DNA of 64,000 nt from an uncultured Eubacteriales bacterium (GCA_959602365.1 CAUGSS010000010.1:1-64000); one strand, 5' to 3'. Positions 24,063 to 33,626 are shown, counted from the stretch's first letter. The notes: a model not told the origin generated them from the sequence alone. Translations and numbers: made by a program.

Positions 24063-25487
24063 ATGGGACTGATCAAAGCTGCATTTGGGGCCGCCGGCGG
24101 TGTAATGGCCGACCAGTGGAAGGAGTTCTTTTACGCGGAAGCCATCCCTGCAGATGTACTGGTGGTAAAGGGCCGCAAAAAGGTCACAGGCCGCTCCAGC
24201 AACCACAAGGGGGATGACAACATCATCACCAACGGTTCGGTCATAGCGGTGGCAGATGGCCAATGTATGCTCATCGTGGAGCAAGGTAAAGTGGTGGATG
24301 TGTGCGCTGAGCCGGGAGAGTACACCTACAACATGTCTACCGAACCCAGCGTGTTCTCCGGCGACCTGGGTGAATCCATCCAAAGCGTGTTTCAGAACAT
24401 CGGAAAACGCTTCACCTTTGGTGGGGAAGCCCCCAAAGATCAGCGAATTTACTACTTCAATACCAAGGAACTCACGGGCAACAAGTACGGAACTCCAAGC
24501 CCCGTCCCATTCCGGGTGGTAGATCAGCGGGCGGGCATTGATATGGACATCGGCATCCGGTGCTTCGGCGAGTACAGCATCCGCTTGAAAAATCCGTTGT
24601 TGTTCTATACCAATGTCTGCGGCAACGTGGGGGAGGACTACAAGATCGACCAGTTGGCCGGACAGATGAAGACGGAGCTGCTCACCGCCCTCCAGCCCGC
24701 CTTTGCCAAGATCTCAGATATGGGAATCCGTTACTCCGCCCTTCCCGGCCATACGTTGGAGCTGGCTGACGCCCTCAATGAGCAGCTCTCATCCAAGTGG
24801 AGAGACCTGCGGGGTACGGAAATAGTGTCCTTTGGTGTCTCCAGTGTCAAGGCCAATGAAGAAGACGAGCAGATGATCAAGGAGCTGCAGCGCAATGCAG
24901 CCTTTATGGATCCCACTCGGGCGGCAGCCCATCTGGTGGGGGCCCAGGCCAGTGCCATGCAGGCGGCAGCCAACAACCCAAATGCAGGTCCTGCCATGGC
25001 ATTTATGGGCATGGGAATGGCTGGGCAGATGGGGGGCATGAACGCCCAGAACCTCTATCAGATGGGGACGCAGCAGCAGGTGCAGCCAACACCTGCGCCG
25101 CAGCCGGCACCCACTGCTCCGTCTGGTTGGAGCTGTACATGCGGTCAAAGTGGCATCACCGGCAACTTCTGCCCCAACTGCGGCAGCAAAAAGCCGGAGC
25201 CCAAGCCGGCGGACGGCGGCTGGAAGTGCCCCCGGTGTGGCGCGCAGGCCAAGGAAAAGTTCTGTCCCGAGTGCGGTGCCCCCAAGCCCATGGCAGACGG
25301 TTGGACTTGCTCCTGCGGTGCCGTCAATAAAGGGAAGTTCTGTTCCGAGTGCGGTGCAAAAAAGCCTGCCGGTGTCCCCCAGTACAAGTGTGACAAATGT
25401 GGCTGGGAGCCGGCTGATCCCACCCATCCGCCCAAGTTCTGCCCGGAGTGCGGTGATCCCTTTGACGATGGAGATCTGCAGGGATAA
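24063..25487 (+). CDS. SPFH-domain protein with C-terminal zinc ribbons (YdjI-like)
   Basis: A 474-residue protein. Residues 1-290 form the SPFH/virion-core-like domain seen in B. subtilis YdjI (MGLIKAAFGAAGGVMADQWKEFFYAEAIPADVLVVKG). A Met/Ala/Gln-rich linker follows. Four zinc ribbons run from about residue 355, with paired CxxC knuckles (CTCG...CPNCG, CPRCG...CPECG, CSCG...CSECG, CDKCG...CPECG). Such proteins form membrane-associated rings or scaffolds and are linked to envelope-stress responses. Its natural partners YdjG-like and TPM proteins are encoded 8-11 kb downstream in the same island. Confidence 0.88.
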   Translation: MGLIKAAFGAAGGVMADQWKEFFYAEAIPADVLVVKGRKKVTGRSSNHKGDDNIITNGSVIAVADGQCMLIVEQGKVVDVCAEPGEYTYNMSTEPSVFSGDLGESIQSVFQNIGKRFTFGGEAPKDQRIYYFNTKELTGNKYGTPSPVPFRVVDQRAGIDMDIGIRCFGEYSIRLKNPLLFYTNVCGNVGEDYKIDQLAGQMKTELLTALQPAFAKISDMGIRYSALPGHTLELADALNEQLSSKWRDLRGTEIVSFGVSSVKANEEDEQMIKELQRNAAFMDPTRAAAHLVGAQASAMQAAANNPNAGPAMAFMGMGMAGQMGGMNAQNLYQMGTQQQVQPTPAPQPAPTAPSGWSCTCGQSGITGNFCPNCGSKKPEPKPADGGWKCPRCGAQAKEKFCPECGAPKPMADGWTCSCGAVNKGKFCSECGAKKPAGVPQYKCDKCGWEPADPTHPPKFCPECGDPFDDGDLQG

Positions 25488-25637
25488 ATAGAGACAATCC
25501 ATAGCGGTTTTTCTTGGCTGCACCCATGGACAGGGGGACAGTTATGCTGAACTGAGAACGGCGTTGGAGAGTCCCAATATCAACATCAAGATGAGGAAGT
25601 ACATTAAGTCCCACAAAAAAAGAAAGGAGATTAGCAC

Positions 25638-27278
25638 ATGAACAAGCGCATTACCTCGATTTTACTGTCTGTTGTTCTGATTGTGAGTATGTTTGCTGTA
25701 TCAGCAGTACCGGCATACGCTATCGGATGTGACTGCGCTTCCCATCTGGTCCTAGTGCCGGAGAGTGCCGCCACCTGCACCACACCCGGCATCAGGAGGG
25801 AACACTATAAATGCTCTAACTGCGGCGAGCTCTATGAGGACGTTTCCGCCAATGAGGTGATTGAAGATCGTGACAGCGTTGTCATTGATGCGCGGGGTCA
25901 CGATTACATCGTGCGAATAACCGACGAAGCCCACAAGAGATCCACTGCCGCAGACTGCCGTGAGTATGACACCTATTGGTTGACCTGTGCCAATGACATT
26001 ACGCACAGCGCAAAGGATGATCCTGCAGCTGCCGATAGGTACTACAACTATTGGCCTGGCCCCCACAGCTACGGTGAGGATTGGGTCAGATACGATCAGG
26101 AAAAGCACGGTCACCAGTGTGTGCTTTGCTGGGACATGAAGGATTTTACGCCTCATAGGCCTGGTGCACCTGCAACTGAGACTACCCCTCAGGTTTGCCT
26201 AGACTGTGGCTGTGAGCTGACTTCCGCAACCGGACATTTGTGCATCAGCCATCTGGTGGAGGTGCCCAGAGTCGATCCCGACTGCACCACTCCGGGTACT
26301 GAAGCGCACTATAAGTGCAGCGATCCCGATTGCGGTAAGCTCTATTGGGATGATGACGCTTTTGAAGAGATCACCAACCCCAATGAATTAGTCATTCCTG
26401 TGCTCGAACACAACTGGGCAAGCGAATGGAGCAGCGACGAGTATAACCACTGGCACACATGCACCAGCTGTAATGCCACTGCAGATCTGCATGCCCATGA
26501 CCCGAATCATGAGGGCGGCGCTACTCTCGAGTATCCCATTCTGTGCACCGAGTGCGGCTATGTGATGGAGGAGCAGCTGGTGGAAGCGACCCTCCTCCGG
26601 GTGGAGCTCCCCTTCCGGCTTACCGTCAAACAGACCGATGAGATGGCTCCTGGTCCTGAGACCTTCCAGTTCCTGGCGGAGGACTTTGGCGCCCCTGTGG
26701 ACTATGTGGTGATCAAGGACACGGTGGAGACCGACGGGGTTAAGACCTATGATGGCATCTTCGCCTTTACCATCCCAGAAGAGCAGTGGGGCAACCTTTC
26801 CGAGGGCTTTTTCTTCCGACAGATCCAAGGAAATGCTGAGGGCTGGACCTATGATCAGACGGTGTACTACGCCGTCCCTGAATTCCGGGACAATAACTTT
26901 GGTGTTTCCAACTGGATCTTCTATTCCCTGACTCCTGATGGCTGGCCGGATTACAACAATCCTATGGAGGAGGCTGACTTCACCAACAGTTATGCAGCAA
27001 AGAAGCCCGTGGAGCCCCCTCAACCTTCCAATCCTGTGGAGCCTACCCAGCCTTCTAACCCTGTGGAGCCCACCCAGCCTTCTAGTCCTGTGGAGCCCAC
27101 TCAGCCTTCTAGTCCTGTGGAGCCCACCCAGCCTTCCGAGACTGTGACACCCAACCATTCCCAGTCTCCCCAGACAGGGGATCATAGTCAGCCGGTGCTG
27201 TGGGTCTCGTTGCTGCTGGTGAGCAGCGCAGTAGGGATAGCGCTGGTGAGTCGGCAGAGAAGATGTAACACAAAGTAA
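25638..27278 (+). CDS. cell-wall-anchored surface protein with pilin-like domain
   Basis: A 546-residue exported protein with a signal peptide (1-28). It has two related Cys-rich repeats, HLVLVPESAATCTTPG...YKCSNCGELY near 35 and HLVEVPRVDPDCTTPG...YKCSDPDCGKLY near 205, and a domain at about 320-455 resembling Spy0128/FctA pilin subunits. A Pro-rich stalk follows, then the sorting-type tail SPQTGD, a hydrophobic helix and basic RQRR. It should be attached by a sortase that recognises a [S/P]PxTG motif; no sortase gene is in the window. It is probably a surface effector of the island. Confidence 0.8.
   Translation: MNKRITSILLSVVLIVSMFAVSAVPAYAIGCDCASHLVLVPESAATCTTPGIRREHYKCSNCGELYEDVSANEVIEDRDSVVIDARGHDYIVRITDEAHKRSTAADCREYDTYWLTCANDITHSAKDDPAAADRYYNYWPGPHSYGEDWVRYDQEKHGHQCVLCWDMKDFTPHRPGAPATETTPQVCLDCGCELTSATGHLCISHLVEVPRVDPDCTTPGTEAHYKCSDPDCGKLYWDDDAFEEITNPNELVIPVLEHNWASEWSSDEYNHWHTCTSCNATADLHAHDPNHEGGATLEYPILCTECGYVMEEQLVEATLLRVELPFRLTVKQTDEMAPGPETFQFLAEDFGAPVDYVVIKDTVETDGVKTYDGIFAFTIPEEQWGNLSEGFFFRQIQGNAEGWTYDQTVYYAVPEFRDNNFGVSNWIFYSLTPDGWPDYNNPMEEADFTNSYAAKKPVEPPQPSNPVEPTQPSNPVEPTQPSSPVEPTQPSSPVEPTQPSETVTPNHSQSPQTGDHSQPVLWVSLLLVSSAVGIALVSRQRRCNTK
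27006..27137 (+). repeat. 27-bp tandem repeat encoding PVEPTQPS(S/N)
   Basis: Nearly five in-frame copies of a 27-nt unit encode the wall-spanning stalk of the surface protein. Copies are almost identical at DNA level, so repeat number could vary between strains. Confidence 0.9.
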
Positions 27279-27373
27279 CTCCGGTTTCTTCAGACAGGAA
27301 CCAAACGAAGCTGGAAGCGGCGGTCCCAACGCCGCCGCTCCCGGCAGTTGGAATCGGGCTTGGAAAAGCCCCT

Positions 27374-27423
27374 TTCCGAAAGCGGATGATTCTGGAATGT
27401 CCGACCATCATCCCCTTTCGGAA
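27374..27423 (+). promoter_or_regulatory. large imperfect hairpin before the DUF4428 gene
   Basis: Arms of 17 nt (27374-27390 and 27407-27423) pair with one mismatch around a 16-nt loop. A smaller GC-rich dyad (GCGGCG / CGCCGC) lies at about 27318-27336. The run after the arm is A-rich rather than T-rich, so this is more likely a leader structure or operator than a terminator for the surface-protein gene. Confidence 0.45.
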
Positions 27424-27541
27424 GGAAAAACTTGAGCGGGATGTACCTGTTTGTGCAAATAAAAACAAGTGGGGACCAATAGAAACACGAAATAATTTGC
27501 TGCTTTCGGTGTTGCATCGGGTTTAGAAAGGAATAGGGGCT

Positions 27542-28390
27542 ATGGGACTGTTTGGAAAGTTGTTTGATAAAAAGGAATGTTCTGTCTGCGGTGGTGAAAT
27601 TGGCCTGTTTGGCAATCGCAAGCTGGAGGATGGAAACCTGTGCAAAGAATGTGCCGCCAAACTCTCACCTTGGTTTAGTGACCGCCGTCAGAGTACGGTG
27701 GCAGAAATCCAGGAGCAGTTGGACTACCGGGAGGCAAACCGGGAGAAGGTCGCCGTATTCTGTACAACCCGTACTCTGGGTGAGCGCACCAAGTTGTTGC
27801 TGGATGAAGATGCAGGTCTGTTTATGGTTACATCCGCAAGAGATTTGCAGAAGGCAAATCCGGATGTACTGGCTTTCTGCGATGTAACTGGATGTAAGCT
27901 GGATATTGACGAGCATAAGACAGAAATCGAATACGAGGATAAGGATGGGGCGCGGCAGAGCTTCAACCCTAAACGCTATGCCTATTCCTATGATTTCTAC
28001 ATTGTAATTAACGTCAACAACCCTTATTTTAGTGAAATTCGTTTTCAACTAAACAGCGAGCCTGTGGACAACGATGAGGAAATACTGCTGGAAGGGCCGG
28101 ACGCCATGCGTAGGTCCCGCAGCGGCAACCGCGGAGGGTTTGGTGGTGTGAGAGGCTCCGTCCTTACATCCAACGCAGAGGAAGTCCGTGCCAGCGTAGA
28201 ATATCAACAATATGAGGAAATGGGCAGGGAAATTCGGGATGCACTTCTTCAGGTCCGGCAGCAGGCACGAAAAGAAGCTGCGGCAGCAGCGGCGCCTAAG
28301 ATTGCGGTGACCTGTCCATATTGCGGTGCAACCACCACGCCGGATGCCAGTGGATGCTGCGAGTTCTGCGGAGGCGCTGTTAACGGATAA
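27542..28390 (+). CDS. DUF4428 zinc-ribbon protein
   Basis: A 282-residue cytoplasmic protein. The N-terminal DUF4428 module has KECSVCGGEIGLFGNRKL and LCKECAAKLS (about 12-42). A middle domain with beta strands follows (about 75-180, ...YSYDFYIVINVNNPYFSEIRFQL), then a Gly/Arg-rich linker, a helix, and a second zinc ribbon CPYCGATTTPDASGCCEFCGG at the C-terminus. Proteins with this layout recur next to SPFH, AIM24 and TM2 genes in Firmicutes and are thought to work on membranes. The biochemical role is unknown. Confidence 0.8.
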   Translation: MGLFGKLFDKKECSVCGGEIGLFGNRKLEDGNLCKECAAKLSPWFSDRRQSTVAEIQEQLDYREANREKVAVFCTTRTLGERTKLLLDEDAGLFMVTSARDLQKANPDVLAFCDVTGCKLDIDEHKTEIEYEDKDGARQSFNPKRYAYSYDFYIVINVNNPYFSEIRFQLNSEPVDNDEEILLEGPDAMRRSRSGNRGGFGGVRGSVLTSNAEEVRASVEYQQYEEMGREIRDALLQVRQQARKEAAAAAAPKIAVTCPYCGATTTPDASGCCEFCGGAVNG

Positions 28391-28437
28391 ATGATTTTAG
28401 AGAAGCAGAAACAAATAAAAATGGAGGGAGTTTTATT

Positions 28438-29121
28438 ATGAAAAAGTACGAAATTTTAGGAGGAAACCTTCCCGTTGTCGTATGCGAATTATCCGCAGGA
28501 GAATCCATGATCACAGAAAGCGGAAGCATGAGCTGGATGAGCCCGAACATGAAAATGGAAACCACTTCCGGCGGAGGCGTAAAGAAAATGCTGGGCCGGC
28601 TGGTATCGGGAGATTCTGCCTTCCAAAACAGGTTCACTGCAGAGGGGGGAGACGGAATCATTGCATTTGCATCAAGTTTTCCGGGAGCCATCAAAGCTCT
28701 GAATATCAGTGCAGGTCATTCCATGATCGTGCAGAAAAGCGCATTTCTTGCCTCCGAAGAAGGTGTGGAGTTGTCCATGCATTTTCAGAAAAAACTGGGA
28801 TCCGGTATTTTTGGCGGTGAAGGCTTTATCATGCAGAGACTGAGCGGAAATGGAACCGCCTTTATCGAGATTGACGGACATGCGGAGGAGTATGTCTTGG
28901 GTGCCGGGCAGGAAATGCTGGTCAGTACAGGATATTTGGCGGCAATGGAAGAGAGCTGCACTATGGATGTTGTGATGGTCAAGGGCGCAAAGAACATGCT
29001 CCTGGGTGGAGAGGGTATTTTTAATACCGTTGTCAGAGGCCCCGGCAAGGTAATTCTGCAGACGATGCCCATCAGCAAGGTGGCCGAACTGCTGATGCCG
29101 TTTTTCAACAACAAAAAATAA
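28438..29121 (+). CDS. AIM24/TIGR00266-family protein
   Basis: A 227-residue all-beta protein of the AIM24 family. The N-terminus has VVCELSAGESMITESGSMSWM and the Gly-rich core has the AGEGGDGIIAF-like block. No signal or membrane helix is present. Bacterial members occur in envelope-stress neighbourhoods with SPFH, TM2 and zinc-ribbon proteins. It lies between the DUF4428 and TM2 genes with a good GGAGGG ribosome site. Confidence 0.9.
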   Translation: MKKYEILGGNLPVVVCELSAGESMITESGSMSWMSPNMKMETTSGGGVKKMLGRLVSGDSAFQNRFTAEGGDGIIAFASSFPGAIKALNISAGHSMIVQKSAFLASEEGVELSMHFQKKLGSGIFGGEGFIMQRLSGNGTAFIEIDGHAEEYVLGAGQEMLVSTGYLAAMEESCTMDVVMVKGAKNMLLGGEGIFNTVVRGPGKVILQTMPISKVAELLMPFFNNKK

Positions 29122-29214
29122 GGATTGTCGGAAAGCCGCCGCAGAAATCCTGTGCGAAAACATAGCGCGATAACACAAACACCATCGATTTCAAATTAGA
29201 AAGGAGATATTACA

Positions 29215-29463
29215 ATGGCGAACGCTAATTACACAATGAACACAGCAAATCTTAGTGAAAAGGACTGGCTGATTACATTGCTGCTCTGCCTCTTTGGCGG
29301 TGGCATCGGCGTACACCGCTACTATGTCGGCAAGGTTGGTACCGGCATCCTTTATACGCTGACACTTGGTATTTTCGGTATTGGAACACTGGTTGATTTG
29401 GTCAAGATTGCAACTGGTAAGTTCACCGATAAGAACGGCAACTACATCCAGAAGCAAAAGTAA
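29215..29463 (+). CDS. TM2-domain membrane protein
   Basis: An 82-residue protein with the TM2 signature. A first helix (DWLITLLLCLFGGGIGVHRYYVG) is followed by a tight turn and a second helix (TGILYTLTLGIFGIGTLVDL), then a basic tail. TM2 proteins are small membrane components found with SPFH and AIM24 proteins. The function is unknown. AAAGGAGAT precedes the ATG. Confidence 0.92.
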   Translation: MANANYTMNTANLSEKDWLITLLLCLFGGGIGVHRYYVGKVGTGILYTLTLGIFGIGTLVDLVKIATGKFTDKNGNYIQKQK

Positions 29464-29534
29464 GATAAGAATGCGTTTTACTTGCCGTTGATTAGTAAAT
29501 TTGCGTATCTCAGGCCAAACAGGAGGAGGGAATT

Positions 29535-31043
29535 ATGAAACGGACAAAGATGAGAATGTTGTGCCTGATTCTCACGGCATTGCTGCTGATTGGTCTTGCG
29601 GCCTGTGGCCGCAGTGACCCGCCCCCGATGGAGTCCTCAGAAGAAGACGGAGCAGGAAGCGCATCGAGTCAGGCTTCGGCAACAACAGAACAGAATGCGA
29701 ATGCTGGTGAAATGGTTTCCCCCAAAACAGTTGATACCACCCTGTGGGATTTGTCTTACGATGAAGCGGATGGCTGGATTTATGAAGAAGATGAATTGTA
29801 TGATGACGATACATACTCTGATATTATTCTGACAATTCCTGATGAAACAGGCGACTCGGATCTCATCAATGTGGAGATCAGTGTTTCCATTGAAGATCCG
29901 GGATACTTCCGCGACTATCTTACCAGCTATGGGTTTGACGAATACGAATATGCAGTTAATCAGGCCTATGACTTTACCAAAGTAGGCGGCATTGACTGCC
30001 TGGAAGCGGAAGGAGACTATTGGGGCTCTCCGTGCCTGCGGTATTTTAGCCGCGAGGAGGGCGCGGGAGCAACCGTTTTCATCGAGATCATCGGTGAGTA
30101 TGAGGACGAACGTGTGAATAAGCTGCTGTCGGGTCTGACGATTCAGCTGGAGGATGTCGGGAACGTGGATGGCCCCTGGTACTGGGAGGGGGAACCCTTC
30201 TCCGCCGAATCGCGCAGTGTTGTGGTGGGAACGCACACAATTAACAGCCAGTGGATCCCCATCACGGACTGCATTATGACCAAGGAAATCTTTGAGCATG
30301 CTGTTGCTGTTATTGGGAATCAGGCGTTTCTGTTGGTGGACGGTGAGTTGAAGCGCTACGATTACGACGGTACATCCCTGACATTCGCAGAGGATATTGT
30401 GCTGGATGCGGAGTATGAGAATATTTCCGCCGACACCGATGGGACGCTATGGCTTGCAAATTTCATGGAACCGCTGATCAGCTGGAAGGATGGCACACAG
30501 ACAGCAGCCTATGAGGGCCCGGATTACGTAGCCATGCACCCGTCCGGGACTTGGGGCATCAGTTGGTTCTCCAGTGCAGAGTGCGAGAAGATTACCTTCG
30601 CCGGCGGTACGGTAACCACAGAGCCGTTGGTGTTCAGCGAGGTTGATCTGATCAGTCATCTGTTGGTTGATGAGAACCACATTTATGTTTGTGGATCTGC
30701 TGCAGGTAATGGCGATCATAAGGTGTTTGTCTATGATACCAACGGCAACCTGCAATTGACGCTGGCCAGTTCCAACGGAGGCAGTTTGGGAAGCGTCACC
30801 TTTGTTGCGGAGATGGAAAGTGGCTATCTTGCGCTGGATGGAAACATGCGCGAGGTGGTGCTCTGGACGAAGGACGGAACCTATATCGGCGAGGCGGAGG
30901 ACAGCGACCTGTTTGGCACAAGTTACCCCTGGTTCTGCGGTGGAACGAAGCTGGACGACGGCAGTGTGCTGGCTATTATGACCGAGGAAAGAGCGGACGA
31001 ATCTGCCCAGGAATTGGTGGCGTTCAAGCTGAGTGGCTTTTAA
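29535..31043 (+). CDS. lipoprotein with beta-propeller-like C-terminal part
   Basis: A 502-residue lipoprotein with signal peptide and lipobox GLAACGR. A Ser/Glu-rich linker precedes an acidic domain (about 60-215). From about 240 on, short WD-like beta repeats alternate (LLVDGELKRYDYDG, ISADTDGTLWLANF, VDENHIYVCGSA, KVFVYDTNGNLQLTL), suggesting a propeller. I do not recognise the family. It begins a run of three lipoprotein genes and is probably exposed on the outer membrane face. Confidence 0.75.
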   Translation: MKRTKMRMLCLILTALLLIGLAACGRSDPPPMESSEEDGAGSASSQASATTEQNANAGEMVSPKTVDTTLWDLSYDEADGWIYEEDELYDDDTYSDIILTIPDETGDSDLINVEISVSIEDPGYFRDYLTSYGFDEYEYAVNQAYDFTKVGGIDCLEAEGDYWGSPCLRYFSREEGAGATVFIEIIGEYEDERVNKLLSGLTIQLEDVGNVDGPWYWEGEPFSAESRSVVVGTHTINSQWIPITDCIMTKEIFEHAVAVIGNQAFLLVDGELKRYDYDGTSLTFAEDIVLDAEYENISADTDGTLWLANFMEPLISWKDGTQTAAYEGPDYVAMHPSGTWGISWFSSAECEKITFAGGTVTTEPLVFSEVDLISHLLVDENHIYVCGSAAGNGDHKVFVYDTNGNLQLTLASSNGGSLGSVTFVAEMESGYLALDGNMREVVLWTKDGTYIGEAEDSDLFGTSYPWFCGGTKLDDGSVLAIMTEERADESAQELVAFKLSGF

Positions 31044-31061
31044 TGAGAAGGGGTGGTAAAT

Positions 31062-32141
31062 ATGAAACGCACGAGACTGATTTGCGCAATTCTTACGGTA
31101 TTGATGCTGTTCAGCCTGACAGCCTGCGGCAAGGGAGGCCAGGAAACAAAAGACCCGAATTTGCTCTCGGTGGGAGATTTTGAATTGCTCTATAAGGGCG
31201 CAAGCATTATGAAGGATTATGCAGGAAACGACGCCCTCGTTTTGACGCTGGACTTTACCAATAACAGTAAGGAGACTGCCGACTATTTTTGGTCCATTTA
31301 CGAAACGGCAACGCAGAACGGCACGGTGTTGGAGATGGCCTTGGTCTATCTCGATGAGAACTCCATGCAAGCGGTGGACGACAGCCAGTATCAGAATGTG
31401 GAGCCCGGTGCCACCCTTGAGATTCAAACCGCCTTTGAGTTGACCGACACCACCGGTGAGGTGGAGGTGACGTTTGAGGAGATGGACGGCAGCAAAAACG
31501 ATTCCATCACCATTGATCTGTCTACTCTCAGCCGGGAATCCGCTGAAAACGGTGCACCATCGCTTACTGACGACAGCAAGACCGCTGAAGCTGGCGCTGA
31601 GACCAGTGAGCCCGTCGTTGAGACCGGCGAGTCTGACAGCCAGATGCTGAGTGACTGGTGGAACGGTGATTGGTACGGCTGGTGGATCATGACCGGCTGT
31701 TGGGGCGGTTACGAGGATATGGAAGGCATGTGGTGGGACGTCTGCGGCACCATTGACATCGGTGAGGATGGTATGGGTAGCGTCACCCTCTGGGACGAGG
31801 ACTACACAGAATCGGAACCTATGGTTTCTGCCGTGGTTAGTCTGAGTGAAGCAGGGACAGGTGAATACGGCACCATGATGTCCGAGGGCGGATGGTTCAC
31901 GGATATTGAACTGGAGCATGCGGACTGGATTGTTGACCCGGGCCTTTTGGATTATGAGAACCTACTCCATATCAGCGGTTACTATGAAAACGGTGATGAT
32001 GAGTACTTCTATGATATCTACCTGCGCCCCTGGGGAACCTACTGGGATGATGTGACGGAGGAAGATCTTCCCGCCTTCTATAATGACTGGTATCTGCCTT
32101 TGATCGAAGCTGGCGAGCCCATGCCGGACAGCATCGGATAA
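31062..32141 (+). CDS. DUF5067-type lipoprotein
   Basis: A 359-residue lipoprotein, starting at the ATG at 31062 behind AAGGGG. The lipobox is SLTACGK. The first mature domain (about 35-155) fits DUF5067 (LTLDFTNNSKETADYFWSIYE...VEPGATLEIQTAFEL). A Thr/Glu linker follows, then a Trp-rich second domain (about 195-359, DWWNGDWYGWWIMTG). It lies 18 bp after the previous lipoprotein gene and was probably made with it. The role is unknown. Confidence 0.8.
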   Translation: MKRTRLICAILTVLMLFSLTACGKGGQETKDPNLLSVGDFELLYKGASIMKDYAGNDALVLTLDFTNNSKETADYFWSIYETATQNGTVLEMALVYLDENSMQAVDDSQYQNVEPGATLEIQTAFELTDTTGEVEVTFEEMDGSKNDSITIDLSTLSRESAENGAPSLTDDSKTAEAGAETSEPVVETGESDSQMLSDWWNGDWYGWWIMTGCWGGYEDMEGMWWDVCGTIDIGEDGMGSVTLWDEDYTESEPMVSAVVSLSEAGTGEYGTMMSEGGWFTDIELEHADWIVDPGLLDYENLLHISGYYENGDDEYFYDIYLRPWGTYWDDVTEEDLPAFYNDWYLPLIEAGEPMPDSIG

Positions 32142-32252
32142 CGGACAGACGCCCCGTATTACATGGGTTTTCCAGCCAGTCTGAGAGCGGCAAGCAATAT
32201 GGGAAAACCTGAGCGCGATTGACAACGCGGGAGGCATACTCATACAAAGTGG

Positions 32253-32292
32253 AATCGCTCCCGCCCCATCGGGGGCGGGAGCGATTTGAATT
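32253..32292 (+). terminator. hairpin terminator between lipoprotein genes
   Basis: Perfect 15-bp GC-rich arms AATCGCTCCCGCCCC / GGGGCGGGAGCGATT with loop ATCG are followed by only a weak T-containing stretch. It may terminate partially or stabilise the 3' end of the upstream lipoprotein mRNA. Confidence 0.6.
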
Positions 32293-32333
32293 TGCGCAAA
32301 GGGATGGAGTGGAAAAAGTTGAAAGGAGCGCTT

Positions 32334-33548
32334 ATGAGAATAACATCCAAACGAGTGATCGCATTTTTGATGGCACTGGTTCTGATGCTGTCTCTCTGTG
32401 CCTGTGCGCAAGAACCGCAAACGGGAACGGGATCAGGCAGGACGGATATAAGCGCCGACGATGAGGCACTGCCTGTCATGCCTGATGGAAAACGGCCGGA
32501 AAAGCAGCATTCGGTGATCGGGCAATCAGAGGAGCATCCAGTGCAGATCGCATTTTCTGAAGAAGCAGCACAATCCGTGGATTGGCTACGGGACAGAATG
32601 GACTTTCCGCAGACTATGTTCGGCGCAGCCTATTTGGGCTATACCGGAGAAGCTGCAGATGGAGATTGGCTGTTGGAAGCGGATCAGACAATGCTGGAGG
32701 AATACCCATTTATTTCAGAAATTGATGCGGAACATACCATTGGGAGCGATGATTATCTGTTTTGTCTCCTGCCGCTTGATGAAAACACCACAGTTTCAGT
32801 CAATCTGGTACAGTGGAACACGAGATCGGAGGGTGAAGAGGTTATTGAGGTCCTCTATCGTTCGGAATCCGGCGATCCGGTGCTTCTTTTGGCGGATTGT
32901 GGCGATGATGTACTTGTAGACAAGCCCTACATGCAGGTTCAGCTTGTCGACAACGCAGGAAATAGCTGCCAATGGTATCCGCAGCTGGATGCCATGGGGC
33001 ACATTGTACCGTCTCTGTCGGAAAACGGAGACTGCCTTTCCTTTGACTTTACAGAATACGGATGGATGGATGTTCCCTCTGAACTTGAACCGTGGTTAGA
33101 TGTGGGTTATTGCGGAGTTTATGCATCCGGGCTTGAGGGCTGCTGGAGAACACAGGGGACAGCATGGAATACGGACCGTACTGCTAATTACTACCTGTGG
33201 TTCTTTTACGAGGATGATACAGGCGGAAGTGTGGATCTGGATTGGCAGTACGAGGGTTCTGATCTCTTTGAAGAGATGTGGAGCGGATCTTGGACAATCA
33301 CATCTGTCATGGATGGACCCAGCTATGTGAGCATCAGCCTGTCACTTGTGGGCGGTGAACACTATGGTGTCATAGATGGCCCATACTACATCTATGAGAC
33401 GTATCCGCTTGTAATAAGCCCCAACGGTGAGGAGATGGTAATCGGATCAGGAATTAGCGGTGTCAGTCTGCCGTTTATGCCCCAGTATGACTCGCAGCTG
33501 TGTACGCTGACGCTGGAAAGCTGGTTCAGCGACAGCCCGTTGGGCTGA
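32334..33548 (+). CDS. lipoprotein of unknown function
   Basis: A 404-residue protein from the ATG at 32334 (AAAGGAG upstream). The lipobox is LSLCACAQ. The mature protein is acidic with no motif I recognise. Its C-terminal half (FFYEDDTGGSVDLDWQY...MWSGSWTITSV) has the same Trp-rich lipocalin-like flavour as the second domain of the preceding DUF5067 lipoprotein. The two may therefore share a domain. Confidence 0.75.
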   Translation: MRITSKRVIAFLMALVLMLSLCACAQEPQTGTGSGRTDISADDEALPVMPDGKRPEKQHSVIGQSEEHPVQIAFSEEAAQSVDWLRDRMDFPQTMFGAAYLGYTGEAADGDWLLEADQTMLEEYPFISEIDAEHTIGSDDYLFCLLPLDENTTVSVNLVQWNTRSEGEEVIEVLYRSESGDPVLLLADCGDDVLVDKPYMQVQLVDNAGNSCQWYPQLDAMGHIVPSLSENGDCLSFDFTEYGWMDVPSELEPWLDVGYCGVYASGLEGCWRTQGTAWNTDRTANYYLWFFYEDDTGGSVDLDWQYEGSDLFEEMWSGSWTITSVMDGPSYVSISLSLVGGEHYGVIDGPYYIYETYPLVISPNGEEMVIGSGISGVSLPFMPQYDSQLCTLTLESWFSDSPLG

Positions 33549-33626
33549 CCTACTTCGGATTCCAAGCATTTCCGGATTGCTGCAGTGTGGCCCACTACAG
33601 CACCGGCATAAAAAGGAGGCGTTTCT

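Noticed and set aside
27006..27137. 27-bp tandem repeats as a CRISPR array
   Set aside because: The copies are contiguous with no spacers and encode an in-frame Pro-rich stalk.
30447..31919. 490-codon minus-strand open frame
   Set aside because: It is opposite two well-supported lipoprotein genes and has no family match.
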